Origin: JALORV01 sp963766365
Lineage (GTDB): Bacteria; Pseudomonadota; Gammaproteobacteria; Burkholderiales; Burkholderiaceae_F
Assembly: GCA_963766365.1 (NCBI GenBank)
Contig: CAVXZK010000012.1
Coordinates: forward strand, 1 to 64,000
Length of the DNA stretch: 64,000 nt
Reading direction: 5' to 3'
Shown here: in pieces, positions 37,201 to 44,503 of the stretch
How the letters are laid out: each line of letters starts with the position of its first letter
How positions within the stretch are numbered: the first letter of the stretch is position 1
Made by a program: the position numbers and the translations under genes
Notes under the pieces: generated by a model
What the model was told of the DNA's origin: nothing
Seen by the model: the letters and a program-made list of their open reading frames with translations, nothing else
Database searches by the model: none

Positions 37201-37510
37201 GGAGCAGGCCGCGACGGTCACGGCCGCGGCGCGGCGTGTGCGCGCCGCTTACCCACAGTTCTTCGCTGGCGGTGACGTCGAACTCGAGGTCATCGCCGCT
37301 GACGGTGCGCTTCTACGTCTCGACCGCCTGGTCGAGGTCGACGGCGCGCTGTGGGTCCTCGAATACAAGTGGAGCATGGGCGAGGCGGACCGGCCCGCCT
37401 ACGAGGCGCAGGTCCGCCGCTACGTCGAGGTGGTGCGCAGCGTGCATGGCGCGCAGCCGGTGCATGGTGGAATAATCACCGCCGCGGGCGCGCTGACTGA
37501 AGTGGCGTAA
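34253..37510 (+). CDS. AddA-like UvrD/RecB helicase-nuclease
   Basis: About 1,085 residues, superfamily 1A helicase plus nuclease. Motifs in order: VVVEACAGSGKTWLLVARI (Walker A), AITFTRRAAQEMRARL, ALDFTDLEWHA, QVLLDEFQDTNPLQWQVL (Walker B), FIVGDPKQSIYRFRRAEP, RVMTIHGAKGLEAEIVVLADA (motif V) and LLYVAATRARQVLIVSG (motif VI). At the C-terminus LRLDRLVEVDGALWVLEYKWS gives the D and E-Y-K of a RecB-like nuclease site. ATG 34253 overlaps the upstream stop (ATGAGTGA), so the two proteins are made together, as expected for the AddAB type of recombination complex that replaces RecBCD. Confidence 0.9.
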   Translation: MSDYLADERPIGGDEFTRQACDPNASVVVEACAGSGKTWLLVARIIRALLAGYEPGEILAITFTRRAAQEMRARLLSALQELARGDDDAIQAFLLARGLDAAAARSAVAPARRLYERVVTARVPVTVETFHGWFWRLIARAPLGAGVPFAPTLLENSERVRADAWLHFTAMLVRDEHAEARAAWEWLVDELGDSSARKLLLQFLHKRAEWWSYAAGDEEAAFARALEPLRVVGDEDPMIQVRTPEIVTAMQELLDLWGTIAPPGVRIQEAIDRARRWLPSVDTRPGRDFLAACHVVLTKELTPRDLLLPARIARKLGAADAARYATAHAHVIGRLLDLIEQRRTWRALRLNDAGLTCGRLLVAAYQRLKAQQQALDFTDLEWHAHRLLADPDNAAYMQVRLDARYRQVLLDEFQDTNPLQWQVLQSWLGAYGLLDAGEAVAGEDRPRVFIVGDPKQSIYRFRRAEPRVFDAAMELLRRDFAATHLRTNVTRRNARTIVEVLNRTMPGGNPLFQAQDTHSRRDGAFVLLPLAETEPKADVAEAQTLRDVLSVARSEPDQDARYREGRVLANEIAHWVARTRVALDDGAERAARWSDVLVLVRRRTHLEAYERALRDAGLPFVSDRRGGLLTTLEAEDLIALLDFLTSPYANLRLAHALRSPVFGCSDEDLIVLAAAPGASWWERLQGLGSEASAALLRARQLLQWWLDLAGVVPVHDLLDRIYHEGDVRRRYAAVAPAVLHPQVQANLDAFIELALAIDAGRYPSLPRFIDELASLKRHGTDEAPDEGATDAGDALRVMTIHGAKGLEAEIVVLADAHARAAPEGESVLVVWPPQSATPEHFSLVARGDAAAPDPVRAAWFSEDEAQCAQEDWNLLYVAATRARQVLIVSGTAPARGELDGTWYTTLQRAESVSAGAAPAERIEAPQRARRVFDFLPEPLPTGQRVGSEAETEAMRLGRAWHALLELGNAAQVDAVMRSHGLTPEQAATVTAAARRVRAAYPQFFAGGDVELEVIAADGALLRLDRLVEVDGALWVLEYKWSMGEADRPAYEAQVRRYVEVVRSVHGAQPVHGGIITAAGALTEVA

Positions 37511-37566
37511 GGCGGCTTGTCACAGCGCACCCGTCGTCAACGACACCCACAGACAAGGAGACAACT

Positions 37567-38244
37567 ATGCACCGCAAGGCCCTCTGCTGGCTCGCCGCGC
37601 TCGGAGCGCTGGCCGTCGCCGGTTGCGCTAGCACGCCGCCGGGACCGAAGGACATGACGTTCTTCGTCACCAGCGTTGGCCCCGGAAAGGGCGGCGACCT
37701 CGGTGGCCTCGCCGGCGCCGATGCACACTGCCAGGCGCTGGCCAAGGCGGCGGGGGCGGGCGACCGCGAGTGGCGCGCTTACCTGAGCACGCAGGGGCCG
37801 ATGTGGAACCAGCCCGGTGCGGTGGATGCGCGCGATCGCATCGGCCCGGGACCATGGCAGAACGCCAAGGGTGTTGTCATCGCGCGCAGTGTCGATGAAC
37901 TTCATTCGGCCGCCAACAACCTGACCAAGGAGACCGCGCTCGACGAGAGGGGCGGTCTGGTCAATGGACGTACTGACAAGCCCAACAAGCACGACATTCT
38001 GACGGGCTCGCGTCCGGACGGCACGGCATTTGCCGGTGCGCCGAATCCCGACATGACCTGCGGCAACTGGACCAAGGGCGGCAAAGAAGGATCGGCGATG
38101 ACCGGGCATCATGATCGCGCGAGCGCGCTTCAGTCGTCATGGGCCACGTCGTGGAACTCCTCGCATCCCACCGTAGGTTGCGATCCAGGCAGTCTGCGCG
38201 CCACCGGCGGCGATGGACTGTTCTATTGTTTTGCAGCCAAGTGA
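37567..38244 (+). CDS. Lectin-like secreted lipoprotein
   Basis: A 225-residue protein with a lipoprotein signal: basic MHRK, hydrophobic ALCWLAALGALAVAG and the lipobox AVAGC at residue 21-22. The mature part DMTFFVTSVGPGKGGDLGGLAGADAHCQALA, then REWRAYLST and LHSAANNLTKETALDERG matches a family often annotated lectin (collagenase NC10/endostatin-like fold). It has further cysteines near the end that can pair (TCGNW, VGCDPG, FYCFAAK). Sugar binding is not shown. AAGGAG lies ahead of ATG 37567. It stands alone between the repair genes and ffs. Confidence 0.75.
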   Translation: MHRKALCWLAALGALAVAGCASTPPGPKDMTFFVTSVGPGKGGDLGGLAGADAHCQALAKAAGAGDREWRAYLSTQGPMWNQPGAVDARDRIGPGPWQNAKGVVIARSVDELHSAANNLTKETALDERGGLVNGRTDKPNKHDILTGSRPDGTAFAGAPNPDMTCGNWTKGGKEGSAMTGHHDRASALQSSWATSWNSSHPTVGCDPGSLRATGGDGLFYCFAAK

Positions 38245-38304
38245 GAAGGCATGAAGGAGCCGGCGGACACTGAGTGAGCCGGCACCGCTGTTACCATTCG
38301 CTCC

Positions 38305-38400
38305 GGCGGGCCCCCTCGCATGGAGGTGCCGTGAACCTGGTCAGGTCGGGAACGAAGCAGCCACAGCGGATTCCCTTCAGTGCCGAGGACAAGGCTCGCC
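38305..38400 (+). ncRNA. ffs: 4.5S signal recognition particle RNA
   Basis: A small bacterial SRP RNA of about 96 bases. The apical part GAACCTGGTCAGGTCGGGAAC followed by GAAGCAGCCACAGCGG carries the GGTCAGG-type loop and the AGCAGCC asymmetric loop that bind Ffh. The terminal stem pairs GGCGGGCC (38305-38312) with GGCTCGCC (38393-38400), eight pairs with one G-T wobble. The strand is plus. The 5' half has a U/C-rich and GGAGGTGCCG stretch as usual. A long hairpin overlaps its 3' end. Confidence 0.92.
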
Positions 38401-38430
38401 TCTTTCGCCCTTGGGCGTAAGAGGCGAGCC
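38393..38430 (+). terminator. Long hairpin at the 3' end of ffs (terminator-like, no T-run)
   Basis: GGCTCGCCTCTT (38393-38404) is perfectly complementary to AAGAGGCGAGCC (38419-38430), and inside it CGCCC (38406-38410) pairs with GGGCG (38413-38417). The left arm is also the 3' strand of the SRP terminal stem, so the two folds exclude each other. No T-run follows. A second small hairpin GAGGGGG / CCCCCTC (38454-38471), followed later by TTTT, may be the actual terminator. Confidence 0.6.
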
Positions 38431-38509
38431 TGATGGCTCACTTGACGACGCAAGAGGGGGCTGGCCCCCTCCTGGACCTCCCCCCTTTTCTCGCACTGGG
38501 CCCTCTGGC

Positions 38510-39001
38510 ATGTCGGTACGCATTGCGGCGGCGCGGCCGGAAGACTGTGGCGTTCTCTTCGACCTGATCCGGGCGCTGGCCGAGTACGAGAAGCTCACGC
38601 ACCTCGTGGTGGGCACACCCGCCGATCTGCAGCGCGAGCTGTTCGGGGAAAGACCGGTCATCGAGGCTGTAGTGGCGTGGGAAGGCGATCGGGCGCTCGG
38701 TTTTGCACTGTTCTTCCAGAATTTCTCGACGTTCCTGACGCGCCGCGGCCTGTACCTCGAGGATCTTTTCGTCGTGCCGGAGGCTCGCGGCCGCGGCATC
38801 GGCAAGGCGCTGATCCGGCTTGGGGCGCGGATGGCGGTGGAACGGGGCTGCGGCCGCTACGAGTGGTCGGTGCTCGACTGGAACACGCCGGCGATCGAAT
38901 TCTACGAATCCATCGGTGCCATCGTGATGCCGGACTGGCGCATCTGCCGCGTTACCGGCGAGGCGCTCGATCGTCTCGCGGCGCCTGCGGCAGCCTCGTA
39001 G
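38510..39001 (+). CDS. GNAT family N-acetyltransferase
   Basis: A 163-residue single-domain acetyltransferase. It begins MSVRIAAARPEDCGVLFDLIRALAEYEKL, and the acetyl-CoA loop is LYLEDLFVVPEARGRGIGKALIRLGARMA (R/Q-x-x-G-x-G/A pattern as RGRGIGK), followed by CGRYEWSVLDWNTPAIEFYESIGA. This pattern is that of spermidine/spermine-type GNATs (diamine acetyltransferase group). The substrate is not known. Start ATG 38510 has only a weak ribosome site. It ends 10 bases before dnaX. Confidence 0.85.
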   Translation: MSVRIAAARPEDCGVLFDLIRALAEYEKLTHLVVGTPADLQRELFGERPVIEAVVAWEGDRALGFALFFQNFSTFLTRRGLYLEDLFVVPEARGRGIGKALIRLGARMAVERGCGRYEWSVLDWNTPAIEFYESIGAIVMPDWRICRVTGEALDRLAAPAAAS

Positions 39002-39011
39002 AATCCCACGC

Positions 39012-40649
39012 ATGTCGTATCAGGTCCTGGCTCGCAAATGGCGGCCGCGCGATTTCTCGACGCTGGTCGGTCAGGACCACGTGGTGCGCGCGCTGACCCA
39101 TGCCCTCAGCGCCAATCGCCTGCATCACGCCTACCTGTTTACGGGTACGCGCGGGGTGGGCAAGACCACGCTGTCGCGCATCCTGGCCAAGGCGCTCAAC
39201 TGCGTCGGGCCAGACGGCAGCGGCGGCATCACGGCGACGCCGTGCGGTGTCTGCGACGCCTGCACGGCAATCGATGCCGGCCGGTTCGTCGATTACATCG
39301 AGATGGATGCGGCCAGCAACCGCGGCGTCGACGAGATGGTGCAGCTGCTCGAGCGTGCGATGTATGCGCCGAGTGCCGCGCGCTTCAAGGTCTACATGAT
39401 CGACGAGGTGCACCAGCTGTCGGCGCACGCCTTCAACGCGATGCTGAAGACGCTGGAGGAGCCGCCGGACTACGTCAAGTTCATCCTCGCGACCACGGAC
39501 CCGCAGAAGGTCCCGGTTACCGTGCTGTCGCGCTGCCTGCAGTTCAACCTGAAGCAGATGACGCCGACCGGCATCGCCGATCGCATGCGCGAGATCCTGG
39601 CGCAGGAGGGCATCGCGGCCGAGGACGCGGCGTTGCGGCTGCTGGCGCATGCAGCGCGCGGCAGCATGCGCGACGGATTGTCGCTGCTCGACCAGGCGAT
39701 TGCATACTCGGGGGGCACCGTGTCGCTCGATGCCGTGCGCGGCATGCTGGGCGCCATCGACGAAGGCACGCTGATTCGCGTGCTCGACGCGGTGGTGGCG
39801 CGCGATGCCAGGGCGGCGCTTGCGCTGGCTGACGAGATGAACGGACAGAGCCTCTCGTTCGCACAGGCTTTGCGTGATCTGGCGAGCCTGTTGCATCGGA
39901 TCGCGATGGCGCAGCAGACCGAGGCGGCGCTCTCCGAGGACGTCGATGCGGGCGAGGTGCTGCGGCTCGCCCGCGTGCTCGCCCCCGACGAAGTGCAGCT
40001 GTATTACCAAATCGCCCTGCACGGGCGCAATGACCTTCACCTTGCGCCGGACGAGTACGCCGGCTTCACGATGAGCCTGCTGCGCATGCTCGCCTTCGCG
40101 CCGGGCGCGGAGCCGGCCGCGCCGCCGCCACCGCGGCCCGCGGCGCGAACGACGATCGTGCCGGCGCCGCGTAGCCCGGCAGCGCGTGCAACTGCGCCGC
40201 AGCCGCCTACGCCTTCCGTCCTGCGCGCCGAGGCGCCCGTGCCGGTCGGCTTCGACGGTGATTGGCCGGCGCTGGTAGCGCGCCTTAAGGTCGGTGGACT
40301 GGTCAAGGAACTGGCGCAGCGCAGCGAACTCGTGTCGGCGCAGGGCGATCACTTCCGCCTGCGGGCGCCGCTAAAGACGCTGATCGAAGCGGGAACCGTC
40401 GACAAGCTGAAAGCGGCGCTGGAGGCGGCGCTCGGCCGAACCGTGCGAGTCACCGCGGAGGTGGGCAGCACCACCGGCCCGACGGCTGCCGGACTCGCCG
40501 AGAAGGCGAGCGCGGAGCGTCAACGCCAGGCCGAGGAAGCGATCTACGGCGATCCCTTCGTGCGAGAATTGATCGATAACTTCGGCGCTTCGGTCGATCC
40601 CGCATCGATCAGGCCGCGCGATGCCAACGACACGGGAACGAAGAAATGA
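39012..40649 (+). CDS. dnaX: DNA polymerase III subunit gamma/tau
   Basis: Clamp-loader ATPase. It has 545 residues. Walker A is LFTGTRGVGKTTLSRILAKALNC; zinc module cysteines follow in C-x8+...-PCGVCDACTAID; Walker B is VYMIDEVHQLS, and the SRC motif is VLSRCLQF. A Pro/Ala-rich linker (about residues 362-410) precedes a tau C-terminal domain, shortened compared with E. coli. I saw no A-AAA-AAG slippery site, so a separate gamma form by frameshifting is not supported. Its stop overlaps ybaB (ATGA). Confidence 0.96.
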   Translation: MSYQVLARKWRPRDFSTLVGQDHVVRALTHALSANRLHHAYLFTGTRGVGKTTLSRILAKALNCVGPDGSGGITATPCGVCDACTAIDAGRFVDYIEMDAASNRGVDEMVQLLERAMYAPSAARFKVYMIDEVHQLSAHAFNAMLKTLEEPPDYVKFILATTDPQKVPVTVLSRCLQFNLKQMTPTGIADRMREILAQEGIAAEDAALRLLAHAARGSMRDGLSLLDQAIAYSGGTVSLDAVRGMLGAIDEGTLIRVLDAVVARDARAALALADEMNGQSLSFAQALRDLASLLHRIAMAQQTEAALSEDVDAGEVLRLARVLAPDEVQLYYQIALHGRNDLHLAPDEYAGFTMSLLRMLAFAPGAEPAAPPPPRPAARTTIVPAPRSPAARATAPQPPTPSVLRAEAPVPVGFDGDWPALVARLKVGGLVKELAQRSELVSAQGDHFRLRAPLKTLIEAGTVDKLKAALEAALGRTVRVTAEVGSTTGPTAAGLAEKASAERQRQAEEAIYGDPFVRELIDNFGASVDPASIRPRDANDTGTKK

Positions 40650-40972
40650 TGAAGGGCCAGCTTGCCGGCTTGATGCAACAGGCGCAGAAAATGCAGGAAG
40701 GCGTGAAGCGCCTGCAGGAAGAACTGGCCAACACTGAGGTCGAGGGCCAATCAGGCGCCGGCATGGTCAAGGTCGTGATGACCTGCAAGCACGACGTCCG
40801 GCGCGTCGCGATCGACCCTAGCCTGGTCGGCGATGACAAGGACATGCTCGAGGACCTCGTGGCCGCGGCCTTCAACGATGCAGTGCGTCGCGCCGAGGCG
40901 GTGTCACAGGAGAAGATGTCCGCCATTACCGCCGGCATGCCGCTGCCGCCCGGCATGAAGATGCCGTTCTAG
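40646..40972 (+). CDS. ybaB: YbaB/EbfC family nucleoid-associated protein
   Basis: A 108-residue DNA-binding protein; it binds as a tweezer-like dimer. It starts (M)MKGQLAGLMQQAQKMQEGVKRLQEELANTEVEGQSGAGMVKVVMT and ends with the conserved LPPGMKMPF. The start at 40646 overlaps the dnaX stop; the next ATG three bases on is equally possible. It sits in the universal dnaX-ybaB-recR order. Confidence 0.95.
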   Translation: MMKGQLAGLMQQAQKMQEGVKRLQEELANTEVEGQSGAGMVKVVMTCKHDVRRVAIDPSLVGDDKDMLEDLVAAAFNDAVRRAEAVSQEKMSAITAGMPLPPGMKMPF

Positions 40973-41019
40973 CTCCTGCCGCGGCGATCCGGCGATCTCC
41001 CCGGTGTTGCAGTTGAACA

Positions 41020-41054
41020 TGCGGCGGGCGCCCGGCCGCCCAAAGCCCGCCGCA
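41020..41054 (+). repeat. GC-rich hairpin after ybaB
   Basis: A perfect 10-bp stem TGCGGCGGGC (41020-41029) / GCCCGCCGCA (41045-41054) with a 15-base loop, followed by CACTTTCT. It lies 48 bases after the ybaB stop. It may be a weak terminator of the dnaX transcript. Confidence 0.6.
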
Positions 41055-41067
41055 CACTTTCTAGCGG

Positions 41068-41108
41068 ATCGGGTGCACGTGCGGCGCGAAGCGCCGCGTA
41101 CACCCGAT
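41068..41108 (+). repeat. Strong hairpin directly in front of recR
   Basis: The left arm ATCGGGTGCACGTGCGGCGC and the right arm GCGCCGCGTACACCCGAT pair almost completely around a GAA loop, with one G-T pair and a 2-base bulge. It ends eight bases before the recR ATG, in the place of the ribosome site. It resembles a small repetitive element or a translation-limiting leader. Confidence 0.7.
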
Positions 41109-41116
41109 ACGAATCC

Positions 41117-41719
41117 ATGAAACTAGGACCTACGCTGGACAAGCTGGTGGATGCGCTGAAGCATCTGCCCGGCATCGGTCCGCGCTCGGCGCAGCGGATC
41201 GCATTCCACCTGTTGCAGCATGACCGCGACGCGGCGGTCCGGCTCGGCGAATCGCTGCTGGCCGCCGTCCAGTCGATCCGCCACTGCGCCCGCTGCAACA
41301 CGCTCACCGAACTCGAGATCTGCGAAACGTGCGCCAGTGCGAAGCGCGATGCACAACTGCTGTGCGTCGTCGAGTCGCCGGCCGACCAGCTGATCATCGA
41401 GCAGTCGATGAGCTTTGGCGGGCTGTATTTCGTGCTGCTCGGGCGCCTGTCGCCGCTAGACGGTATCGGCCCGCGCGAAATCCAGATGGAGCAACTGCTG
41501 GCGCGTGCCTGTGACGGCATCGTCCGTGAAGTCATCGTCGCGACGTCGTTCACGCCGGAAGGCGACGCGACCGCCCACTACATTGGCGAGCTGCTGCGCG
41601 GCCGCAATGCCGACATCCGGGTCACGCGGCTTGCGCGGGGCGTTCCCGCGGGCGCTGAACTCGAGTTCACCGACGTCAATACGATCGCGCAGGCCATGCT
41701 CGATCGCCGGGCGGCCTGA
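41117..41719 (+). CDS. recR: Recombination protein RecR
   Basis: Works with RecO/RecF to load RecA at gaps. It has 200 residues. The helix-hairpin-helix LPGIGPRSAQRIAFHLL, the four-cysteine zinc finger CARCNTLTELEICETC and the Toprim domain beginning LLCVVESPADQLIIEQS are all present. ATG 41117 has no Shine-Dalgarno because a stable hairpin occupies that place (41068-41108). Confidence 0.96.
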   Translation: MKLGPTLDKLVDALKHLPGIGPRSAQRIAFHLLQHDRDAAVRLGESLLAAVQSIRHCARCNTLTELEICETCASAKRDAQLLCVVESPADQLIIEQSMSFGGLYFVLLGRLSPLDGIGPREIQMEQLLARACDGIVREVIVATSFTPEGDATAHYIGELLRGRNADIRVTRLARGVPAGAELEFTDVNTIAQAMLDRRAA

Positions 41720-41754
41720 GCGCGGCTGCCCTGAATGCCGATGAAGGAGCACGA

Positions 41755-42129
41755 ATGACGATTGCGTTCTGGTGCGTGCTGATCGCGGCTCTGCTGCCCT
41801 ACCTCGGGACCATAGTCGCGAAGTCCAGTGGCGAGCGCTACAACAACCGTGACCCGCGCGCATGGCTCGACCGCCAGTCCGGCCTGAGCCGACGCGCCGA
41901 CAACGCGCAGAAGAATGGCTTCGAGGCGTTTCCCCTCTTTGCGGCTGCGGTCATCGTCGCGCACCTGTTGCAGGCACCACAGGAGCGCGTCGACATCCTC
42001 GCGATCATCTTCATCGCTGCACGCCTCGGCTACTTCGTCTGCTATCTGGCGGACTGGCAAGCGGCCCGCTCGCTGGTGTGGCTGGTCGGTTTCGTGGCCT
42101 GCCTGACGATCTTCGTGCTCGGGGCCTGA
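41755..42129 (+). CDS. MAPEG family membrane protein
   Basis: A 124-residue protein with four hydrophobic helices: FWCVLIAALLPYLGTIVA, FEAFPLFAAAVIVAHLL, VDILAIIFIAARLGYFVCYL and SLVWLVGFVACLTIFVLGA. The motif AQKNGFEAFPLF followed by ARLGYFVCYLAD is that of MAPEG proteins (eicosanoid/glutathione metabolism relatives); bacterial members are mostly uncharacterised. GAAGGAGCAC precedes ATG 41755. It ends three bases before the CoA-transferase and may be cotranscribed with it. Confidence 0.85.
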   Translation: MTIAFWCVLIAALLPYLGTIVAKSSGERYNNRDPRAWLDRQSGLSRRADNAQKNGFEAFPLFAAAVIVAHLLQAPQERVDILAIIFIAARLGYFVCYLADWQAARSLVWLVGFVACLTIFVLGA

Positions 42130-42132
42130 TCC

Positions 42133-43335
42133 ATGGCTGGACCGCTGGCCGGACTCAAGGTGCTCGAGCTCGGCACGCTGATCGCCGGGCCATTCGCGGC
42201 GCGCATGTTCGCGGAGTTCGGCGCCGAGGTCATCAAGGTCGAGGATCCGAAGGGCGGCGATCCAATCCGCAACTGGCGCTACCTGCACGAGGGCACGTCG
42301 CTCTGGTGGTACGTGCAGGCGCGCAACAAGAAGTCGATTGCGCTGAACCTCAAGGATCCGCGGGCTCAGGAGATCGCGCGCACGCTCGCCCTCGATGCCG
42401 ACGTGGTGATCGAGAACTACCGGCCCGGCGTGCTCGAAAAGTGGGGCCTCGGCTACGAGCAACTGCGTGCGCACAACCCGTCGACGATCATGGTCCGCAT
42501 CTCCGGATACGGGCAGAGCGGCCCGATGCGCGACATGCCGGGTTTCGGCGCCATCGGCGAATCGATGGGCGGCATCCGCTATGTGTCCGGGCATCCGGAC
42601 CGTCCGCCAGTGCGCATCGGGATTTCGATCGGCGACTCGATTGCGGCCCTCCATGGCGTCATCGGCGCGTTAATGGCACTGCGCCATCGCGATGCGACTG
42701 GCGGACGCGGGCGCGGCGCGGGCCAGTTTATCGACGTCGCATTGTACGAAGCGGTGTTCAACATGATGGAAAGCACGGTGCCCGAGTTCGACCGCTACGG
42801 TGTCGTGCGCGAACGCACCGGTGGCGCGCTGCCTGGCATCGTGCCGTCGAACACCTACACCTGCGCCGACGGTGCGGCGATCGTGGTGGCGGGCAACGGC
42901 GATGCCATCTTCAAGCGCCTGACGACGGCGATGGGCCGCATCGACCTGGCCGAGGATCCCGAACTGGCGCGCAACGAAGGCCGCGTCAAGCGGACGGCTG
43001 AAATCGACGCAGCGATCCAGTCCTGGTGCAGCGGCCGTCCAATCGACGCGGCCCTGGCCGCGCTCAAGGCGGCCGATGTGCCGGCGTCGCGCATTTACAG
43101 CGTGGCCGACATGTTCAGCGACCCGCAGTTTGCTGCGCGCGACATGATCGAGCAGCAGCTCCTGCCCGATGGCACGGCGCTGAAGGTGCCGTCGGTCGTG
43201 CCGAAGCTTTCCGCGACGCCGGGCGGTACCGCCTGGCTCGGGCCGGCACTCGGGGAACACACCGAGGAATTACTGAGGCAACTCGGCCACGATCAGGCGG
43301 CCATCGACGCGCTACGGCGCGACGGCGTGATTTAA
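42133..43335 (+). CDS. CaiB/BaiF (class III) CoA-transferase
   Basis: A 400-residue enzyme that moves CoA between carboxylic acids. It starts with MAGPLAGLKVLELGTLIAGPFAARMFAEFGAEVIKVEDP, the nucleotide-fold signature of the family; ARNKKSIALNLKDPRAQ and VVIENYRPGVLEKWGLGY are also typical. The catalytic region reads GQFIDVALYEAVFNMMES; by alignment from memory the nucleophile Asp of formyl-CoA transferase corresponds to the Glu of YEAV here, as in many uncharacterised members, so activity and substrate are open. An ABC importer of the NitT/TauT type follows after 55 bases, which suggests uptake and CoA activation of the same organic acid. Confidence 0.85.
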   Translation: MAGPLAGLKVLELGTLIAGPFAARMFAEFGAEVIKVEDPKGGDPIRNWRYLHEGTSLWWYVQARNKKSIALNLKDPRAQEIARTLALDADVVIENYRPGVLEKWGLGYEQLRAHNPSTIMVRISGYGQSGPMRDMPGFGAIGESMGGIRYVSGHPDRPPVRIGISIGDSIAALHGVIGALMALRHRDATGGRGRGAGQFIDVALYEAVFNMMESTVPEFDRYGVVRERTGGALPGIVPSNTYTCADGAAIVVAGNGDAIFKRLTTAMGRIDLAEDPELARNEGRVKRTAEIDAAIQSWCSGRPIDAALAALKAADVPASRIYSVADMFSDPQFAARDMIEQQLLPDGTALKVPSVVPKLSATPGGTAWLGPALGEHTEELLRQLGHDQAAIDALRRDGVI

Positions 43336-43390
43336 GATCGACTTCAGAGGCGAGCCGTCGCCCAGGAACTGCAAGCCCAAGGAGAATCAC

Positions 43391-44428
43391 ATGCTGTTGC
43401 GTACCACCCGACGTTCCATGCTGCTGGCCGGAGCTGCCACGTTGCTGTTCCCTGTGCTGGTCTCGGCGCAGGCGCTCGAAAAGAAGAAGGTCACGATCGC
43501 CGTAGGCGGCAAGAACCTTCTCTACTACCTGCCGCTCACCGTGGCCGAGCAAAAGGGCTTCTTCAAGGACGAGGGGCTGGACGTCGAGATCGTCGACTTC
43601 GCCGGCGGCGCCAAGGCGCTCCAGGCCGTCGTCGGCGGCAGCGCGGACGTCGTGTCCGGTGCGTTCGAACACAACATCAACATGCAGGCCAAGGGTCAGT
43701 CGATGCGGGCCTTCGTGCTGCAGGGACGTGCGCCGCAGATCGTACTCGCGGTCAGCACCAAGACGATGCCGAACTTCAAGTCAGTGGCAGACCTGAAGGG
43801 CAAGAAGATCGGCGTTTCCGCGCCCGGCTCGTCGACCAACATCATGGCCAACTATGTGCTCGCCAAGAACGGCCTCAAGCCCAGCGACGTGTCGTATGTC
43901 GGCGTCGGTGTTTCGCAGGGCGCTGTCGCGGCACTGCGCTCCGGCCAGATCGACGCGATCTCGAATCTCGATCCCGTCATGACGATCCTGACGCGCAGCA
44001 ACGACATCAAGATCATTTCGGATACGCGCGACGTCGCCGAGGCGGACAAGGTTTTCGGCGGCCCAATGCCGGCGGCGACGCTGTACGCGCCGGTGGCCTT
44101 CATCGACAAGAACCCAAACACGGTGCAGGCGCTGACCAACGCGATCGTGCGGGCGAACAAGTGGATCCAGCAGGCCGGGCCGTCGGAGATCGTCAAGGCG
44201 GTGCCGGAGGCCTACCTGCTGGGCGATCGTGCCGTCTACATCGACGCCTTCATGAAGGCGAAGCCGGCGCTGTCGCCGGATGGCATGATTCCCGATCAGG
44301 GTCCGGCGACCGCGTTGCGCGCGCTGGTCAGCGTCGACCCGGCCATGGCGAAAGCCAAGATCGACCTCAAGGCGGTCTATACGAACGAGTTCGTCAAGAA
44401 GGCGAACGCGAAGTATCCGAAAGGCTGA
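43391..44428 (+). CDS. NitT/TauT-type ABC transporter, substrate-binding protein
   Basis: A 345-residue periplasmic binding protein. The signal is MLLRTTRRSMLLAGAATLLFPVLVSAQA (twin Arg only as RR, a likely Sec signal). The NMT1/SsuA-like domain follows: VTIAVGGKNLLYYLPLTVAEQKGFFKDEGLDVEIVDFAGGAKALQAVVGGSADVV, then DLKGKKIGVSAPGSSTNIMANYVL. Such proteins bind sulfonates, nitrate, pyrimidines or aromatic acids; the ligand cannot be told. AAGGAG lies ahead of ATG 43391. ATPase and permease genes follow. Confidence 0.88.
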   Translation: MLLRTTRRSMLLAGAATLLFPVLVSAQALEKKKVTIAVGGKNLLYYLPLTVAEQKGFFKDEGLDVEIVDFAGGAKALQAVVGGSADVVSGAFEHNINMQAKGQSMRAFVLQGRAPQIVLAVSTKTMPNFKSVADLKGKKIGVSAPGSSTNIMANYVLAKNGLKPSDVSYVGVGVSQGAVAALRSGQIDAISNLDPVMTILTRSNDIKIISDTRDVAEADKVFGGPMPAATLYAPVAFIDKNPNTVQALTNAIVRANKWIQQAGPSEIVKAVPEAYLLGDRAVYIDAFMKAKPALSPDGMIPDQGPATALRALVSVDPAMAKAKIDLKAVYTNEFVKKANAKYPKG

Positions 44429-44503
44429 GGCGTCATCGGGCTCCCGGCACGCGCCCTGTGAATAGCGTGTGTCGGGCCTGACCGGACTGCGCCGGAAACC
44501 CAC

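Noticed and set aside
39012..40649. Programmed frameshift making a short gamma form of DnaX
   Set aside because: No A-AAA-AAG heptamer or following stem is visible.
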